This document shows, piece after piece, positions 18,574 through 28,261 of a stretch of 64,000 nt of DNA. The translations under genes and the position numbers were made by a program. The notes beneath the pieces are model-generated. The model was not told where the DNA came from and ran no database searches. It saw only the letters and a list, made by a program, of their open reading frames with translations. This stretch comes from Paracidovorax avenae. Lineage in GTDB: Bacteria > Pseudomonadota > Gammaproteobacteria > Burkholderiales > Burkholderiaceae_C. The first letter of the stretch is position 1, and the number at the start of each line of letters is the position of its first letter. The stretch lies in the NCBI RefSeq assembly GCF_040892545.1, contig NZ_CP156079.1, positions 868,001-932,000 of the forward strand. Direction: 5' to 3'.

Positions 18574-21525
18574 TCACTGGCAGGCTTCGCAGGTGGGGTC
18601 GTCGATGGCGCAGAACTTCACGTCGGTCGCGGGCAGCGCGGCGGCCTGCGATTGCGCTGCGGCGGCGGCCGCATCGAGCGCGCCGGGGCGTGCGGCGCCG
18701 CTGCCGGCGGCCTGCATCGCGCCGTCGCTGCCCGACGAAACGGCGTTGAGCTGGCGCGTGTTCACGGTGCTCATCTCGACGTGCGTCGCGCTCTGCGTGC
18801 GCAGGTAGTACGTGGTCTTGAGGCCGCGCACCCAGGCGAGCTTGTAGGTCTCGTCGAGCTTCTTGCCGGATGCGCCGGCCATGTAGATGTTCAGGCTCTG
18901 CGCCTGGTCGATCCACTTCTGGCGGCGCGATGCGGCCTCCACCAGCCACGTGGGCGCCACTTCGAAGGCGGTGGAATACAGCGCCTTCACGTCCTGCGGC
19001 ACGCGGTCGATCGGGTGCAGCGATCCCTTGAAGTGCTTGAGGTCCATGACCATCACGTCGTCCCACAGGCCCAGGCGCTTGAGGTCGCGCACGAGGTAGC
19101 CGTTGATGACGGTGAACTCGCCCGACAGGTTCGACTTGACCGACAGGTTGCCGAAGGACGGCTCGATCGAGGCGTCCACGCCGACGATGTTGGAGATGGT
19201 GGCCGTGGGGGCGATGGCCACGCAGTTGGAGTTGCGCATGCCGTCGCGGGCGATCTTCTGGCGCAGCGCGTCCCAGTCGAGGGTGGCGGCGCGGTCCACT
19301 TCCACGTAGCCGCCGCGGGCCTTCTCCAGCAGGTCGAGCGTGTCGATCGGCAGGATGCCGCGGTCCCACAGCGAGCCGGGGTAGCTGGAGTACCTGCCGC
19401 GTTCCTGGGCGAGTTCGGTGGAGGCCCAGTAGGCGTAGTAGCAGATCGCTTCCATCGAGCGGTCGGCGAATTCCACCGCGGCCTGCGAGGCGTAGGGAAT
19501 GCGCAGCTCGTACAGGCTGTCCTGGAAGGCCATCAGGCCCAGGCCCACCGGGCGGTGGCGCATGTTGGAGTTGCGAGCCTTCTCGACCGCGTAGTAGTTG
19601 ATGTCGATCACGTTGTCGAGCATGCGCATGGCCGTGGAGATGGTCTTGCGCAGCTTGGCGTGGTCGAGCTCCTTGCCGTTCGGGCCGTCCTTCAGGTGGC
19701 GCACGAGGTTCACCGAGCCGAGGTTGCACACGGCAGTTTCGGCGTCGCTGGTGTTGAGCGTGATCTCGGTGCAGAGGTTGGACGAGTGCACCACGCCGGC
19801 GTGCTGCTGGGGCGAGCGCACGTTGCAGGCGTCCTTGAACGTGATCCAGGGGTGGCCGGTCTCGAACAGCATCGTGAGGATCTTGCGCCACAGGTCGGTG
19901 GCCTGCACGGTGCGCGAAGGCTTGATCTCGCCGCGCGCGGCCTTCTCTTCATAGGCGACGTAGGCCTTCTCGAAGTCGGCGCCGAACAGGTCGTGCAGGT
20001 CCGGCACGGAAGAGGGAGAGAACAGCGTCCAGGTGCCCTTTTCCATCACGCGGCGCATGAACAGGTCGGGGATCCAGTTGGCCGTGTTCATGTCGTGCGT
20101 GCGGCGGCGGTCGTCGCCGGTGTTCTTGCGCAGCTCCAGGAACTCCTCGATGTCGAGGTGCCAGGTTTCCAGGTAGGTGCAGACGGCACCCTTGCGCTTG
20201 CCGCCCTGGTTCACGGCCACGGCCGTGTCGTTCACCACCTTGAGGAACGGCACCACGCCCTGCGATTCGCCGTTCGTGCCCTTGATGTGGGAGCCGAGCG
20301 CGCGCACGCGGGTCCAGTCGTTGCCCAGGCCGCCCGCGAACTTGGAGAGCAGGGCGTTTTCCTTGATGGATTCGTAGATGCCGTCGAGGTCGTCGGGCAC
20401 CGTGGTCAGGTAGCACGAGGACAGCTGCGAGCGCAGCGTGCCGCTGTTGAAGAGCGTGGGCGTGGACGACATGAAGTCGAACGACGACAGCACCTCGTAG
20501 AACTCGATGGCACGGGCCTCGCGGTCGGGCTCGTTCAGCGCCAGGCCCATGGCCACGCGCATGAAGAAGCACTGGGGCAGCTCGATGCGGGTCTTGCGCA
20601 CGTGCAGGAAGTAGCGGTCGTACAGGGTCTGCAGGCCCAGGTAGTCGAACTGCTGGTCGCGGCCGGCATCGAGCGCGGCGCCCAGGCGGGCCAGGTCGTA
20701 CTGCAGCAGGCGGGGGTCTAGCAGTTCGTTGTCCACGCCCTTCTGGATGAACTGCGGGAAGTAGGCGGCATAGGCCGGGCCCATGTCGGCGGGCACCACG
20801 TCCTGGCCCAGCACCTCGCGCACGATGGTGTGCAGCAGCAGGCGGGCGGTGGCGTAGGTGTAGTCGGGGTCCTTCTCGATCAGCGTGCGCGCGGCCAGGA
20901 TGGAGGCCTTGTACACCTCGTCCATCGGGACGCCGTCATACAGGTTGCGCAGCGTCTCGGCCACGATGGGTGCGGCGTGCACGTCCTGGCCGAGGTTGGC
21001 GCAGGCGGAGTCGATCAGGCCGCGCAGGCGGGCCTCGTCGAGCGGCACGCGCTGGCCGTTGTCGATCACGTGCAGCACCGGCGTGGAGGGCACGGGCTGG
21101 CGGTCGTGCTGCTGGTGCGCACGCTCCTGGGTGCGGCGCTCGCGGTAGAGCACGTAGGCGCGGGCGACTTCATGGTGGCCGCCGCGCATGAGGCTCAGTT
21201 CCACGTTGTCCTGCACGTCCTCGATGTGGAACGTGCCGCCGCCCGGGCGCGAGCGCATGAGCGCGCGCACCACGGACTGGGTCAGGGTGTCCACCGTCTC
21301 GCGCACGCTGGCCGAGGCCGCGCCCTGGGTGCCGTGCACCGCGAGGAAGGCCTTCATCATGGCCACGGCGATCTTCTGCGGCTCGAAAGGCACGACCGCG
21401 CCATTGCGGCGGATGATCTGGTAGTGCGAGAGCGGGTGGCCGCCGGCCGCGGGCTCGGTGCCCTGCGCCGCAGGCGTCTGATCGGGTGCGGTCGTGGCGG
21501 ATGATGGGCTCAGCGCAGGCTGCAT
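18574..21525 (-). CDS. nrdA: Ribonucleoside-diphosphate reductase alpha subunit
   Basis: A 983-residue R1 protein, longer than the E. coli form. After a short Ala/Pro-rich start it has an ATP-cone (YQIIRRNGAVVPFEPQKIAVAMMKAF, about residues 34-59) and probably a second cone-like domain (PVLHVIDNGQRVPLDEARLRGLI). The catalytic barrel follows, with SSNLCTEITLN and CNLGSVNLVRHL, and the end is the redox tail DPTCEACQ. It reduces ribonucleotides together with NrdB. The start is the Met of MQPALSPSS with AGG 12 bases upstream; a longer frame upstream runs into the NrdR boxes and is rejected. Confidence 0.96.
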   Translation of the reverse strand: MQPALSPSSATTAPDQTPAAQGTEPAAGGHPLSHYQIIRRNGAVVPFEPQKIAVAMMKAFLAVHGTQGAASASVRETVDTLTQSVVRALMRSRPGGGTFHIEDVQDNVELSLMRGGHHEVARAYVLYRERRTQERAHQQHDRQPVPSTPVLHVIDNGQRVPLDEARLRGLIDSACANLGQDVHAAPIVAETLRNLYDGVPMDEVYKASILAARTLIEKDPDYTYATARLLLHTIVREVLGQDVVPADMGPAYAAYFPQFIQKGVDNELLDPRLLQYDLARLGAALDAGRDQQFDYLGLQTLYDRYFLHVRKTRIELPQCFFMRVAMGLALNEPDREARAIEFYEVLSSFDFMSSTPTLFNSGTLRSQLSSCYLTTVPDDLDGIYESIKENALLSKFAGGLGNDWTRVRALGSHIKGTNGESQGVVPFLKVVNDTAVAVNQGGKRKGAVCTYLETWHLDIEEFLELRKNTGDDRRRTHDMNTANWIPDLFMRRVMEKGTWTLFSPSSVPDLHDLFGADFEKAYVAYEEKAARGEIKPSRTVQATDLWRKILTMLFETGHPWITFKDACNVRSPQQHAGVVHSSNLCTEITLNTSDAETAVCNLGSVNLVRHLKDGPNGKELDHAKLRKTISTAMRMLDNVIDINYYAVEKARNSNMRHRPVGLGLMAFQDSLYELRIPYASQAAVEFADRSMEAICYYAYWASTELAQERGRYSSYPGSLWDRGILPIDTLDLLEKARGGYVEVDRAATLDWDALRQKIARDGMRNSNCVAIAPTATISNIVGVDASIEPSFGNLSVKSNLSGEFTVINGYLVRDLKRLGLWDDVMVMDLKHFKGSLHPIDRVPQDVKALYSTAFEVAPTWLVEAASRRQKWIDQAQSLNIYMAGASGKKLDETYKLAWVRGLKTTYYLRTQSATHVEMSTVNTRQLNAVSSGSDGAMQAAGSGAARPGALDAAAAAAQSQAAALPATDVKFCAIDDPTCEACQ

Positions 21526-21892
21526 ACAGGAAACCTCGGTGGATGGGGTGGCAGAAAAGGACGGTGGTGTAGGCGCACACCGCCAGTTGATTGCGTAATG
21601 CGGAACGCTATAGGTAGTGGTCAAATGACTACCTGGGCACTACATGTAGTGTATCTCTTGAAATTCGATGCGTGTAGCCACGCGATGTTTCCATGCGTTG
21701 GCACGGAAGGGGGAGACCGGTCCTGGAGGCCGCGCCAGACGGTGGTTCCGGAGCGTTCAGCAAGGCCTGGCGCGTGTTGCGGGACCGGAGCGCGGCGCGG
21801 ACCGGCGCCAGTGCTGGTGGGGCGCAAGGGGAGCGAGTGTCGCGATTTGCCCTCGTCCGCGCCAGCGCTTCGGGAAAACCCTTGCTCGCCGG
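21526..21892. other. 367-base region between ampD and nrdA
   Basis: The nrdA-proximal 130 bases hold the promoter region with two NrdR boxes. The remaining part, up to the ampD stop at 21893, has no convincing gene on either strand, and no terminator with a T-run is evident for ampD. Confidence 0.6.
21605..21652 (-). promoter_or_regulatory. Tandem NrdR boxes upstream of nrdA
   Basis: Box 1 (21605-21620, ACGCTATAGGTAGTGG) and box 2 (21637-21652, GCACTACATGTAGTGT) both fit the acaCtAtATaTaGtgt pattern. Box 2 contains a perfect 14-bp palindrome. They start 32 bases apart, three helical turns, which is the usual tandem spacing for the NrdR repressor. They lie 80-127 bases before the nrdA ATG and probably overlap its promoter. 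Confidence 0.85.
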
Positions 21893-22507
21893 TCAGGAGG
21901 GCTTGACTTGCGGCGGGAAGTCGATGCGCGGGCTGCCCAGCCGGGACTGCAGTTCCCGCCAGTCGAACCCCGGTCCGGGGTCCTGCTTGCGCCCGGGCGC
22001 GACATGCTCGTGGCCCGCGACGTGGGCCACGGGATAGCGTTGCGCGATGTCGCGGCACAGCGTGGCGAGCGCCTGGTACTGGGCGGGTTCGAAGGTGTCG
22101 CCTTCCAGTCCTTCCAGTTCGATGCCGATCGAGTCGTCGTTGCAGTTGTCCCGGCCCCGGTAGGCGGACGGGCCGGCATGCCATGCGCGGTCGCCGCAGT
22201 CCACGAACTGCCACACCCGACCGCTGCGCTCGATGAAGAAGTGGGCCGAGACCTGCAGGCCGCGGATGCCGGCGTAGTAGGGGTGGGCATCCCAGTCCAG
22301 CGCATTGGTGAAGAGGCGCTGGACTTCGCCGGTGCCATATTCGCCCGGGGGCAGGCTGATGGAATGCACCACGATGAGATCGATGGCGGCCCGGGTGGGG
22401 CGGGGGCCGAAGTTCGGCGAGGGCAGGGCGGTGGCGGGCAGATACCAGCCACCGTTCCAGCGCGGGCCGGCCTCGCCCGGGCCGCTGCCGCCCCGGGCAT
22501 CGTTCAT
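21893..22507 (-). CDS. ampD: 1,6-anhydro-N-acetylmuramyl-L-alanine amidase AmpD
   Basis: A 204-residue N-acetylmuramoyl-L-alanine amidase of the AmpD type, cytosolic (no signal peptide). It opens around GGWYLPATALPSPNFGPRP and has LIVVHSISLPPGEYGTG with the first zinc His, HFFIERSGRVWQFV, DDSIGIELEG and VAGHEHVAPGRKQDPGPGFDW with the other His and Asp ligands. It removes peptide from recycled anhydro-muropeptides. A Met six codons upstream (22525) would overlap pilR by 14 bases; neither start has a clear ribosome site, and I used the shorter form. Confidence 0.93.
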   Translation of the reverse strand: MNDARGGSGPGEAGPRWNGGWYLPATALPSPNFGPRPTRAAIDLIVVHSISLPPGEYGTGEVQRLFTNALDWDAHPYYAGIRGLQVSAHFFIERSGRVWQFVDCGDRAWHAGPSAYRGRDNCNDDSIGIELEGLEGDTFEPAQYQALATLCRDIAQRYPVAHVAGHEHVAPGRKQDPGPGFDWRELQSRLGSPRIDFPPQVKPS

Positions 22508-22511
22508 GGGA

Positions 22512-24002
22512 TCAGGAGGCTGCATGGTCGTCGGGCGCGTCGTCGTCCTGCGGCGTGGCGATGGCCAGGCGGTCGATGCGGTAGCGGATCTGCCGCAGGC
22601 TGATGCCCAGGCGGGCGGCGGTGGCCGTGCGGTTGAACCCGTGCTCGCGCAGGGCGCGCACCAGGATCTCGCGCTCCTGCTGGTCGAGCCAGCCCTGCAG
22701 GTCGCTGGGCAGAGGCACGTGGGCTGCGGGGAGAGGGTCCGCGGTGCCGGCAGGCGTGCCGGGGGCCTCGGGCGCCGGGGCTGAGGCCGCGGGTGCGCGC
22801 GGCGTGCCGGCAGCGGCGTCCGCGGGGCATTCGATGTGGAGTTCGCCGCCGTCGCTCAGCGCCACGGCGCGGTGCAGCAGGTTCTCCAGTTCGCGCACGT
22901 TGCCGGTGAGCGGGTGCCGGGCGATGTCCGCCAGGGCCTCGCCGGTCAGCGGAGGCGCGGGCAGGCCGGTCTCCGCGGCGATGCGGTCGAGCAGCGCGGC
23001 GCACAGGGCGGGAAGGTCCTCGCGGCGCTCGCGCAGCGGCGGGATCACGACCTCGATCACGTTGAGGCGGTAGTAGAGATCCTGCCGGAAGCGGCCCGCC
23101 TGCACGTCGGCGGCGAGATCGCGGTGGGTGGCGCTGACGATCCGCACGTCCACGGTGTCCTCCTGGGTGGACCCCAGGGGGCGCACGCTGCGCTCCTGGA
23201 TGGCGCGCAGCAGCTTGGCCTGCATGGACAGGGGCAGGTCGCCGATCTCGTCGAGGAACAGCGTGCCCCCGCGGGCGGCCTGGAAGTAGCCGTCCCGGTC
23301 CTGGCTGGCGCCGGTGTAGGAGCCCTTGCGCGCGCCGAAGAATTCCGCCTCCAGCAGGTTCTCGGGGATGGCGCCGCAGTTCACGGCCACCAGCGGGCCG
23401 TCGGCGCGCTGGCTGCAGCCGTGCAGGGCACGGGCGACGAGTTCCTTGCCGGTGCCCGATTCGCCGCGGATCAGCACGGGAGCCATGCTGCGCGCGACCT
23501 TGGCGATGCGCTGCTTGACGTTGCGCATGGCCTCCGAGTCGCCCACGAGCGGATCGAGCCCGGACAGGCTGGCGGCCGTGGAGGCTCCCGGCGGGCCGGG
23601 CCGCGCGGAGCGGGGCGGCGGCACGCCGCCCGTGCCCTGCACGGCCGAGGCGACCACGGAGCGGAACTGCTTGAGGTCCACCGGCTTGGTGAGGTAGTCG
23701 AACGCGCCGGAGCGCAGTGCCTCGACGGCGTTCTCCGCCGAGCCGTAGGCGGTCATCACCACGCAGCGCTCGCGCCGCTTCTGCTGGCGGATCTCCTGCA
23801 GCAGTTCCATGCCGAAGCCGTCCGGCAGGCGCATGTCGGTGATGACGGCGTCGAACCGCCGGGTCTGGAGCTGCCGGCGCGCCTCCTCGACGGTCGCCGC
23901 CGTCTCCACGCGGTAGCCCTCGCGCAGCAGCGTGAGTTCGTAGAGCGTGCGCAGGTCGGGCTCGTCATCGACGACCAGGATGGTGGCGGCGGGGGCATTC
24001 AT
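22512..24002 (-). CDS. pilR: Sigma-54-dependent response regulator PilR
   Basis: A 496-residue NtrC-type protein. The receiver domain has phosphoacceptor Asp56 (VITDMRLPDGFG). The AAA+ domain has Walker A GESGTGKE, Walker B GGTLFLDEIGD and the sigma-54 contact loop as GSYTGA instead of GAFTGA, and a C-terminal helix-turn-helix (NRTATAARLGISLRQIRYRIDRL) follows a long Ala/Pro linker. Pairing with the adjacent multi-membrane-helix kinase and the conserved order with ampD identify it as PilR, which activates pilin genes in relatives. No pilA lies in this window. The pilS stop is 20 bases upstream. Confidence 0.9.
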   Translation of the reverse strand: MNAPAATILVVDDEPDLRTLYELTLLREGYRVETAATVEEARRQLQTRRFDAVITDMRLPDGFGMELLQEIRQQKRRERCVVMTAYGSAENAVEALRSGAFDYLTKPVDLKQFRSVVASAVQGTGGVPPPRSARPGPPGASTAASLSGLDPLVGDSEAMRNVKQRIAKVARSMAPVLIRGESGTGKELVARALHGCSQRADGPLVAVNCGAIPENLLEAEFFGARKGSYTGASQDRDGYFQAARGGTLFLDEIGDLPLSMQAKLLRAIQERSVRPLGSTQEDTVDVRIVSATHRDLAADVQAGRFRQDLYYRLNVIEVVIPPLRERREDLPALCAALLDRIAAETGLPAPPLTGEALADIARHPLTGNVRELENLLHRAVALSDGGELHIECPADAAAGTPRAPAASAPAPEAPGTPAGTADPLPAAHVPLPSDLQGWLDQQEREILVRALREHGFNRTATAARLGISLRQIRYRIDRLAIATPQDDDAPDDHAAS

Positions 24003-24022
24003 GGCGGAGCGGGCAGGCAGTG

Positions 24023-25732
24023 TCAGACGACGATTGTGTCAAACAGCGTGGACGACGGCCCGCCCGGCCTCGCGGCGCGGCGGAAGGCCACCGTGAACGC
24101 GTTGCCGCCGATGGCCCCGCGCTCCAGTACCCGCGTGAGCCGCTGGTAGCCGACGGAGGCGCCATGGCGCTGGCAGAGTTCGCGGCAGATATAGAGGCCC
24201 AGGCCGCTGGAGCGGCTCTCGGACGAGAAGAAGGGCTCGAACAGGTGGCGCTCCACGGTCTTGTCCAGCGGAGCGCCATCGCTCCAGACCTGCAGGTGTG
24301 CCTGGCCTCCGGCATTGGTGTAGGTGGAGATGCACAGCGAGTCCGGCTCGGCGCCCATGTAGCGCAGGGCGTTGTCCAGCAGGTTCACCAGCACGCGCCG
24401 CAGGTGGTCGGCGTCGAATTCCACCTGCGTGCCCGCCGCATGCAGCGACAGCTGGGCGCGGCGGCTGTGCGGGCTGTGCGACTGCCAGTCCCGGCAGACC
24501 TGGGCCACCGAGTCGTCCAGCGGCAGCGTGCCGGCAGGCGCATGGTCGATCTGGTGCTGCACGCGTGCGATGTCCAGCACCTCTTCCGCGATGCGGGCGA
24601 GCCGGTCGGCATTCTGCTGCACCATGTGGGCGAGCCGCCGGTGGGCCGGGTCGGACAGGTCTTCCTCCAGCAGCGCGTTGGCCTGCACGATGGCGGCCAG
24701 CGGATTGCGGATCTCGTGGGCCACGGCGGCGGACATGCGCCCCATGGCGGCAAGCTTCTCGGTGCGCAGGCGCGCCTCCATCTCGCGCAGGTCGTGCAGG
24801 AACATGACGCACATCTGCGCACCGCCGGTGTCGAGCGCGATCAGGGGCGAGGCCGTGAGCCAGGTCCGCACGTGCAGCGCGAGCGGGCTCTGGCCCGTCT
24901 GCAGGATGTCCACATCGGCGCCCTGCGGCTGCGCCAGGCGGAAGGTCTGCCGGGCCATGTCGAGCAGGGGGACCCAGGACGGCGAGCTCGTGAGAGGGAA
25001 CGGCGGTGCAGGCTGGGGCGATTCGCCGAGCAGCAGCAGGGCGGCCGGGTTGGCGAGGCGGACGGTGTCGCGGCCGTCCACCACGATCACGCCGTCGGAG
25101 AGGTGGTCGATCACGAGCGCGCTCACCTGTTCCTGCAGCTTCGCGGCGAGCTGGCCTTCCAGCGCCAGCTGCTGCTCGCGGTGCAGGCGCGTGGCCAGCT
25201 GGTGGACGAGGTAGGCGACGATGAAGTAGCCGGTGCCCGTCAGCGCGGCCTGGAAGTAGCGCTGCGTCGATTCGGCCGTGCCCGCGCCGCCCAGCCACCA
25301 GGTCCAGGCCAGCAGCAGCAGGGTGGCGGCCGCGGTCGTGCCCAGCGCCAGGGTGAGGGTGCCCAGCACGCCCGCCATGAGGATGGGCAGGCCGAACAGG
25401 GGCGTGTAGTTCATCGCGCCCGACTGCAGCATCTGCAGGCTGGCGATCAGCGCCAGGTCCACCCCGATGGTGGGCAGCCAGCGGATGCCGGCCTGCGGCG
25501 GGGGCGGCTTCTCGCCCGAGATGGCCAGCGTCATGACCGCCGCCAGCAGGTAGAGGGTGCACAGGCCCGTGAGGGCCGGGCCGGCGCCCTGGTTGAAGGC
25601 GAAGCCCAGGGCCTGCAGCAGCAGCAGGGCCACGGCCACCACCACGCGGCCGGCGAGGAAGCTGGTCCACAGGCGCGCGAAGGGCGGATCCGCCACGGGC
25701 ACCTGCAGGGTGGAGTGGGACCACTGGGACAC
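24023..25732 (-). CDS. pilS: Sensor histidine kinase PilS
   Basis: A 569-residue kinase with about six N-terminal membrane helices (from RLWTSFLAGRVVVAVALLLL to GTGYFIVAYLVHQLA). A PAS-like segment (VIDHLSDGVIVVDGRDTVRLANPAALLLLG), the dimerisation box AAVAHEIRNPLAAI with the phosphorylated His, and the ATPase N and G boxes (LVNLLDNALRY, SSGLGLYICREL) follow. The polytopic sensor without a periplasmic domain is typical of PilS, which senses pilin in the membrane. It is directly upstream of pilR. Confidence 0.92.
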   Translation of the reverse strand: MSQWSHSTLQVPVADPPFARLWTSFLAGRVVVAVALLLLQALGFAFNQGAGPALTGLCTLYLLAAVMTLAISGEKPPPPQAGIRWLPTIGVDLALIASLQMLQSGAMNYTPLFGLPILMAGVLGTLTLALGTTAAATLLLLAWTWWLGGAGTAESTQRYFQAALTGTGYFIVAYLVHQLATRLHREQQLALEGQLAAKLQEQVSALVIDHLSDGVIVVDGRDTVRLANPAALLLLGESPQPAPPFPLTSSPSWVPLLDMARQTFRLAQPQGADVDILQTGQSPLALHVRTWLTASPLIALDTGGAQMCVMFLHDLREMEARLRTEKLAAMGRMSAAVAHEIRNPLAAIVQANALLEEDLSDPAHRRLAHMVQQNADRLARIAEEVLDIARVQHQIDHAPAGTLPLDDSVAQVCRDWQSHSPHSRRAQLSLHAAGTQVEFDADHLRRVLVNLLDNALRYMGAEPDSLCISTYTNAGGQAHLQVWSDGAPLDKTVERHLFEPFFSSESRSSGLGLYICRELCQRHGASVGYQRLTRVLERGAIGGNAFTVAFRRAARPGGPSSTLFDTIVV

Positions 25733-25741
25733 GTTGCGGCC

Positions 25742-25969
25742 CTAGCGGGGGCCCAGGCGCTGGTGCTCCGGGCCGCAGTAGGTGTGCCCGCCGTGCGCGA
25801 TCGCCTGCGAGGCCGGCACGTGCACGCCGCAGTGGGCGCACGGCACCATGTCCTGCGGCTTCGCCAGGCGGGCGCGGGCCTCGGCGCCGGCCACCTGGCC
25901 GCGCCGCGCGCCGCCGCGCCACAGCCAGAAGGCGACGGCCAGCACGAGCAGCAGCACGAGGTACTTCAC
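25742..25969 (-). CDS. PP0621-family small membrane protein
   Basis: A 75-residue protein starting with GTG (VKYLVLLLVLAVAFWLW), a single N-terminal membrane helix, then a basic linker and a Cys/His cluster VPCAHCGVHVPASQAIAHGGHTYCGPEHQ that looks like a small metal-binding ribbon. The GTG overlaps the stop of the upstream ypjD-like gene (GTGA), which fixes the start and shows translational coupling. The function of the family is not known to me; its place between the cytochrome-biogenesis-like protein and pilS is typical. Confidence 0.85.
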   Translation of the reverse strand: MKYLVLLLVLAVAFWLWRGGARRGQVAGAEARARLAKPQDMVPCAHCGVHVPASQAIAHGGHTYCGPEHQRLGPR

Positions 25970-26763
25970 ACCGAGCGCCCCAGCACCACTTCGAGCACGA
26001 AGCGCGATCCCACGTACGCCAGCAGCAGCAGGCCGGCCCCGGCGTAGAGCACGCGCACCGCGATGCGGCCGCGCCAGCCGAACCGGGAGCGCCCGATGAG
26101 CAGCACGGCGAAGGTGAGCCACGAGAGCACGGAGAACACGGCCTTGTGGTCCCAGTTCCAGGCACGGCCGTAGAGCGTTTCGCCGAACAGCAGGCCCGCC
26201 GCGAGCGTGGCGGTGAGCAGGACGAAGCCGGCCACGACGAAGCGGAAGGTGAGCCGCTCCAGCGTGAGCAGCGGCACCCCGCTGCGCGGGTCCGCCGCCT
26301 GGCGGATGCGGCGCTCGGCGCGGGTCATGAGCCAGGCGTGCACGACGGCCGCGGCGAAGAGTCCGTAGGAGGCGATGCCCAGGGCGAGGTGCAGCGGCAG
26401 CCAGGCCGAGGCGTTGACGTGCAGCGGTTGCCCGGGGAACACCAGGGCCAGCAGCACGGCCGCGGCGCCCAGGGCGGCGAGCATCCAGCGCGTGCGCATC
26501 TGCGGGAAGACCTGGTGCTCGATCGCATAGACGGTGAGCACCAGCCAGGCCGTCATCGAGAGCGCGGGCGCGAAGCCGAAGCGGGGCGTGTCGCCCAGCA
26601 GGCTCCAGGCCAGCACCGCGGCGTGCAGCACCCAGGCCACCCAGAGCGTGGCGCGGCCGCGTTCCGCGCCGATGCGGGCGGCCGCCAGGGCCGGTACCGC
26701 GTAGGCCAGCGCCGCGCCCAGGGAGAGCAGCCAGTGGGCGGAGGAGACGCTGGGTAAAATCAT
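25966..26763 (-). CDS. YpjD/CcsA-family cytochrome c assembly-like inner membrane protein
   Basis: A 265-residue protein with about eight membrane helices, starting MILPSVSSAHWLLSLGAALAYAVPALAAARI. The C-terminal half has the family's WNWDHKAVFSVLSWLTFAVLLIGR loop, with a conserved WDxK and His region related to the heme-handling WWD proteins. YpjD relatives are poorly characterised; a heme-export or cytochrome-assembly role is only inferred. Divergent from ffh with 80 bases between them. Confidence 0.85.
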   Translation of the reverse strand: MILPSVSSAHWLLSLGAALAYAVPALAAARIGAERGRATLWVAWVLHAAVLAWSLLGDTPRFGFAPALSMTAWLVLTVYAIEHQVFPQMRTRWMLAALGAAAVLLALVFPGQPLHVNASAWLPLHLALGIASYGLFAAAVVHAWLMTRAERRIRQAADPRSGVPLLTLERLTFRFVVAGFVLLTATLAAGLLFGETLYGRAWNWDHKAVFSVLSWLTFAVLLIGRSRFGWRGRIAVRVLYAGAGLLLLAYVGSRFVLEVVLGRSV

Positions 26764-26843
26764 GGGCCCACAGTTTAGCCCGCCGCTGCCCAGGCGGCCC
26801 GGCCCGGATGCAGCGTCCGGCCCGCCCAACCGGAATACGTCCC

Positions 26844-28223
26844 ATGGCATCCGCCCTCACCGAAAAACTCTCCCGGCTCGTCAAGGAGATGCGCGGCCAG
26901 GCCCGCATCACCGAATCCAACGTGCAGGACATGCTGCGCGAGGTGCGCATGGCGCTGCTGGAGGCCGACGTGGCCCTGCCGGTGGTGCGCGACTTCATCG
27001 CGCGCGTGAAGGAAAAGGCCCTGGGCCAGGAAGTGCTGGGCTCGCTCAAGCCCGGGCAGACGCTGGTCTCCATCGTGAACCGCGAGCTGGCCGCGACCAT
27101 GGGCGAGGGCGTGTCGGACATCAACCTCGCCGCCCAGCCGCCGGCCGTGATCCTGATGGCGGGCCTGCAGGGCGCCGGCAAGACGACGACCACGGCCAAG
27201 CTCGCCAAGCACCTGATCGAGAAACGCAAGAAGAAGGTGCTCACCGTTTCCGGCGACGTGTACCGCCCGGCGGCCATCGAGCAGCTCAAGACGGTGACCA
27301 GGCAGGCGGGCGCCGAATGGTTCCCCAGCACGCCCGACCAGAAGCCCCTGGACATCGCGCGCGCCGCGATCGACCACGCCCGCCGCCACTATTTCGACGT
27401 GCTGCTGGTCGATACGGCCGGCCGCCTCGCGATCGACGAGGCGCTCATGAACGAGATCAAGGAGCTGCACGCGGCGCTGAACCCGGTCGAGACGCTGTTC
27501 GTGGTCGATGCCATGCAGGGCCAGGATGCGGTCAACACCGCCAAGGCGTTCAAGGAGGCGCTGCCGCTCACCGGCATCGTGCTGACCAAGCTCGACGGCG
27601 ACTCCCGCGGCGGCGCGGCGCTGTCCGTGCGGCAGGTGACGGGCGCGCCCATCAAGTTCGCCGGCGTGTCCGAGAAGATCGACGGCCTGGAAGTGTTCGA
27701 CGCCGAACGCCATGCAGGCCGCGTGCTGGGCATGGGCGACATCGTGGCCCTGGTGGAGCAGGTGAGCGCGGGCGTCGATCTGGAGGCAGCGCAGAAGCTG
27801 GCCGCCAAGGTCAAGAGCGGCGACGGCTTCGACCTGAACGACTTCCTCGGCCAGCTGCAGCAGATGAAGCAGATGGGCGGCATCTCCAGCCTTATGGACA
27901 AGCTGCCCTCCGAACTGATGGCCAAGGCTGGCCAGGTGGACATGAACAAGGCCGAGAAGGACATCCGCCGCAAGGAAGGCATCATCCAGAGCATGACGCC
28001 CCAGGAGCGCCGCAAGCCCGAGATCATCAAGGCCACGCGCAAGAAGCGCATCGCGGCCGGGGCGGGCGTGCAGGTGCAGGAGGTGAACCGCCTGCTCAAC
28101 GAGTTCGACCAGATGCAGGGCATGATGAAGAAGATGAAGGGCGGCGGCCTCATGAAGATGATGAAGAAGATGGGCGGCATGAAGGGATTCGGCGGGGGCG
28201 GCATGCCCAAGCTGCCGTTCTGA
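26844..28223 (+). CDS. ffh: Signal recognition particle protein Ffh
   Basis: A 459-residue SRP54 GTPase. N domain, then G1 GLQGAGKTTTTAKLA, DVYRPAAIEQLK, G3 DTAGR, G4 TKLDGD, and a C-terminal M domain ending in a methionine-rich tail (MKKMKGGGLMKMMKKMGGMKG) that binds signal sequences and 4.5S RNA. It targets inner-membrane proteins co-translationally with FtsY. The 4.5S RNA gene is not visible in this window. A terminator follows about 40 bases after the stop. Confidence 0.97.
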   Translation: MASALTEKLSRLVKEMRGQARITESNVQDMLREVRMALLEADVALPVVRDFIARVKEKALGQEVLGSLKPGQTLVSIVNRELAATMGEGVSDINLAAQPPAVILMAGLQGAGKTTTTAKLAKHLIEKRKKKVLTVSGDVYRPAAIEQLKTVTRQAGAEWFPSTPDQKPLDIARAAIDHARRHYFDVLLVDTAGRLAIDEALMNEIKELHAALNPVETLFVVDAMQGQDAVNTAKAFKEALPLTGIVLTKLDGDSRGGAALSVRQVTGAPIKFAGVSEKIDGLEVFDAERHAGRVLGMGDIVALVEQVSAGVDLEAAQKLAAKVKSGDGFDLNDFLGQLQQMKQMGGISSLMDKLPSELMAKAGQVDMNKAEKDIRRKEGIIQSMTPQERRKPEIIKATRKKRIAAGAGVQVQEVNRLLNEFDQMQGMMKKMKGGGLMKMMKKMGGMKGFGGGGMPKLPF

Positions 28224-28261
28224 TCCTTTCCACGTCGTCTTTCTTCTTCACTCTCGATCCA

